Shown one piece after another: positions 20,966-20,966 of a DNA stretch of 20,966 bases. Location: positions 1 to 20,966 of the IMG/VR virus record IMGVR_UViG_3300032304_002340; one strand, written 5' to 3'. Source of the stretch: a virus. The position numbers and the translations under genes are program-made. How positions within the stretch are numbered: the first letter of the stretch is position 1; every line of letters begins with the position of its first letter. The notes under the pieces were generated by a model, which was given only the letters and a program-made list of their open reading frames with translations, was not told where the DNA came from and made no database searches.

Positions 20966-20966
20966 A

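Overview
The window looks like part of the genome of a contractile-tailed, T4-like phage (myovirus) of a Bacteroidota host, probably an uncultured aquatic one. The T4-like assignment rests on recognisable relatives of gp5 (central spike), gp25 and gp6 (baseplate wedge) and a gp55-like late sigma factor. The host assignment rests on four things: no Shine-Dalgarno sequences before the starts and A/T-rich leaders instead; promoter-like sites with the Bacteroidota geometry TTTG-N19/20-TAnnTTT; a carboxypeptidase-regulatory-like domain of the kind common in Bacteroidota surface proteins; and low GC. Every gene I accept lies on the minus strand, so transcription runs from high to low coordinates.

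Layout in the direction of transcription. (1) 20966-19122: five short genes, each with its own promoter. All five promoters carry a TATATTATTTTTA box; in the four that lie fully in the window it follows ACCCGAGA (or AACCGAGA) at an invariant 13-bp spacing. Two genes end in near-identical intrinsic terminators. Products are an acidic protein, a small alpha/beta protein, a protein with repeated RGRP (AT-hook-like) motifs, a membrane protein and a lipoprotein. This looks like an early or host-takeover region. (2) 19121-18116: mostly non-coding, around one small multi-pass membrane protein. It holds iterated TATACGC motifs, a GC-rich inverted repeat, a GNRA-type hairpin, and two promoters of a second type, one on each strand, sharing a 13-nt element. 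(3) 18115-14199: a compact block with a ClpP-like protease, several small conserved phage proteins of unknown role, an HD-domain phosphohydrolase, a one-span membrane protein and the gp55-like sigma factor. (4) 14169-1: the late structural block: small helical protein, gp5-like spike, a hub-region protein with two beta-sandwich domains and hydrophobic helices, a small structural protein, gp25, gp6, a DNRLRE-like protein, a small coiled-coil protein, a 1443-residue baseplate/fibre protein with a LamG-like domain, and two fibre-like proteins, the last cut by the window edge.

Inference on how they work together: the small genes at the right would be expressed first, from promoters that differ from the host type; the middle block supplies the late sigma factor and enzymes; and the left block is the baseplate and fibre assembly line. 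The least explained parts are the phage promoter family, the RGRP-repeat protein and the non-coding interval at 18.7-19.1 kb.
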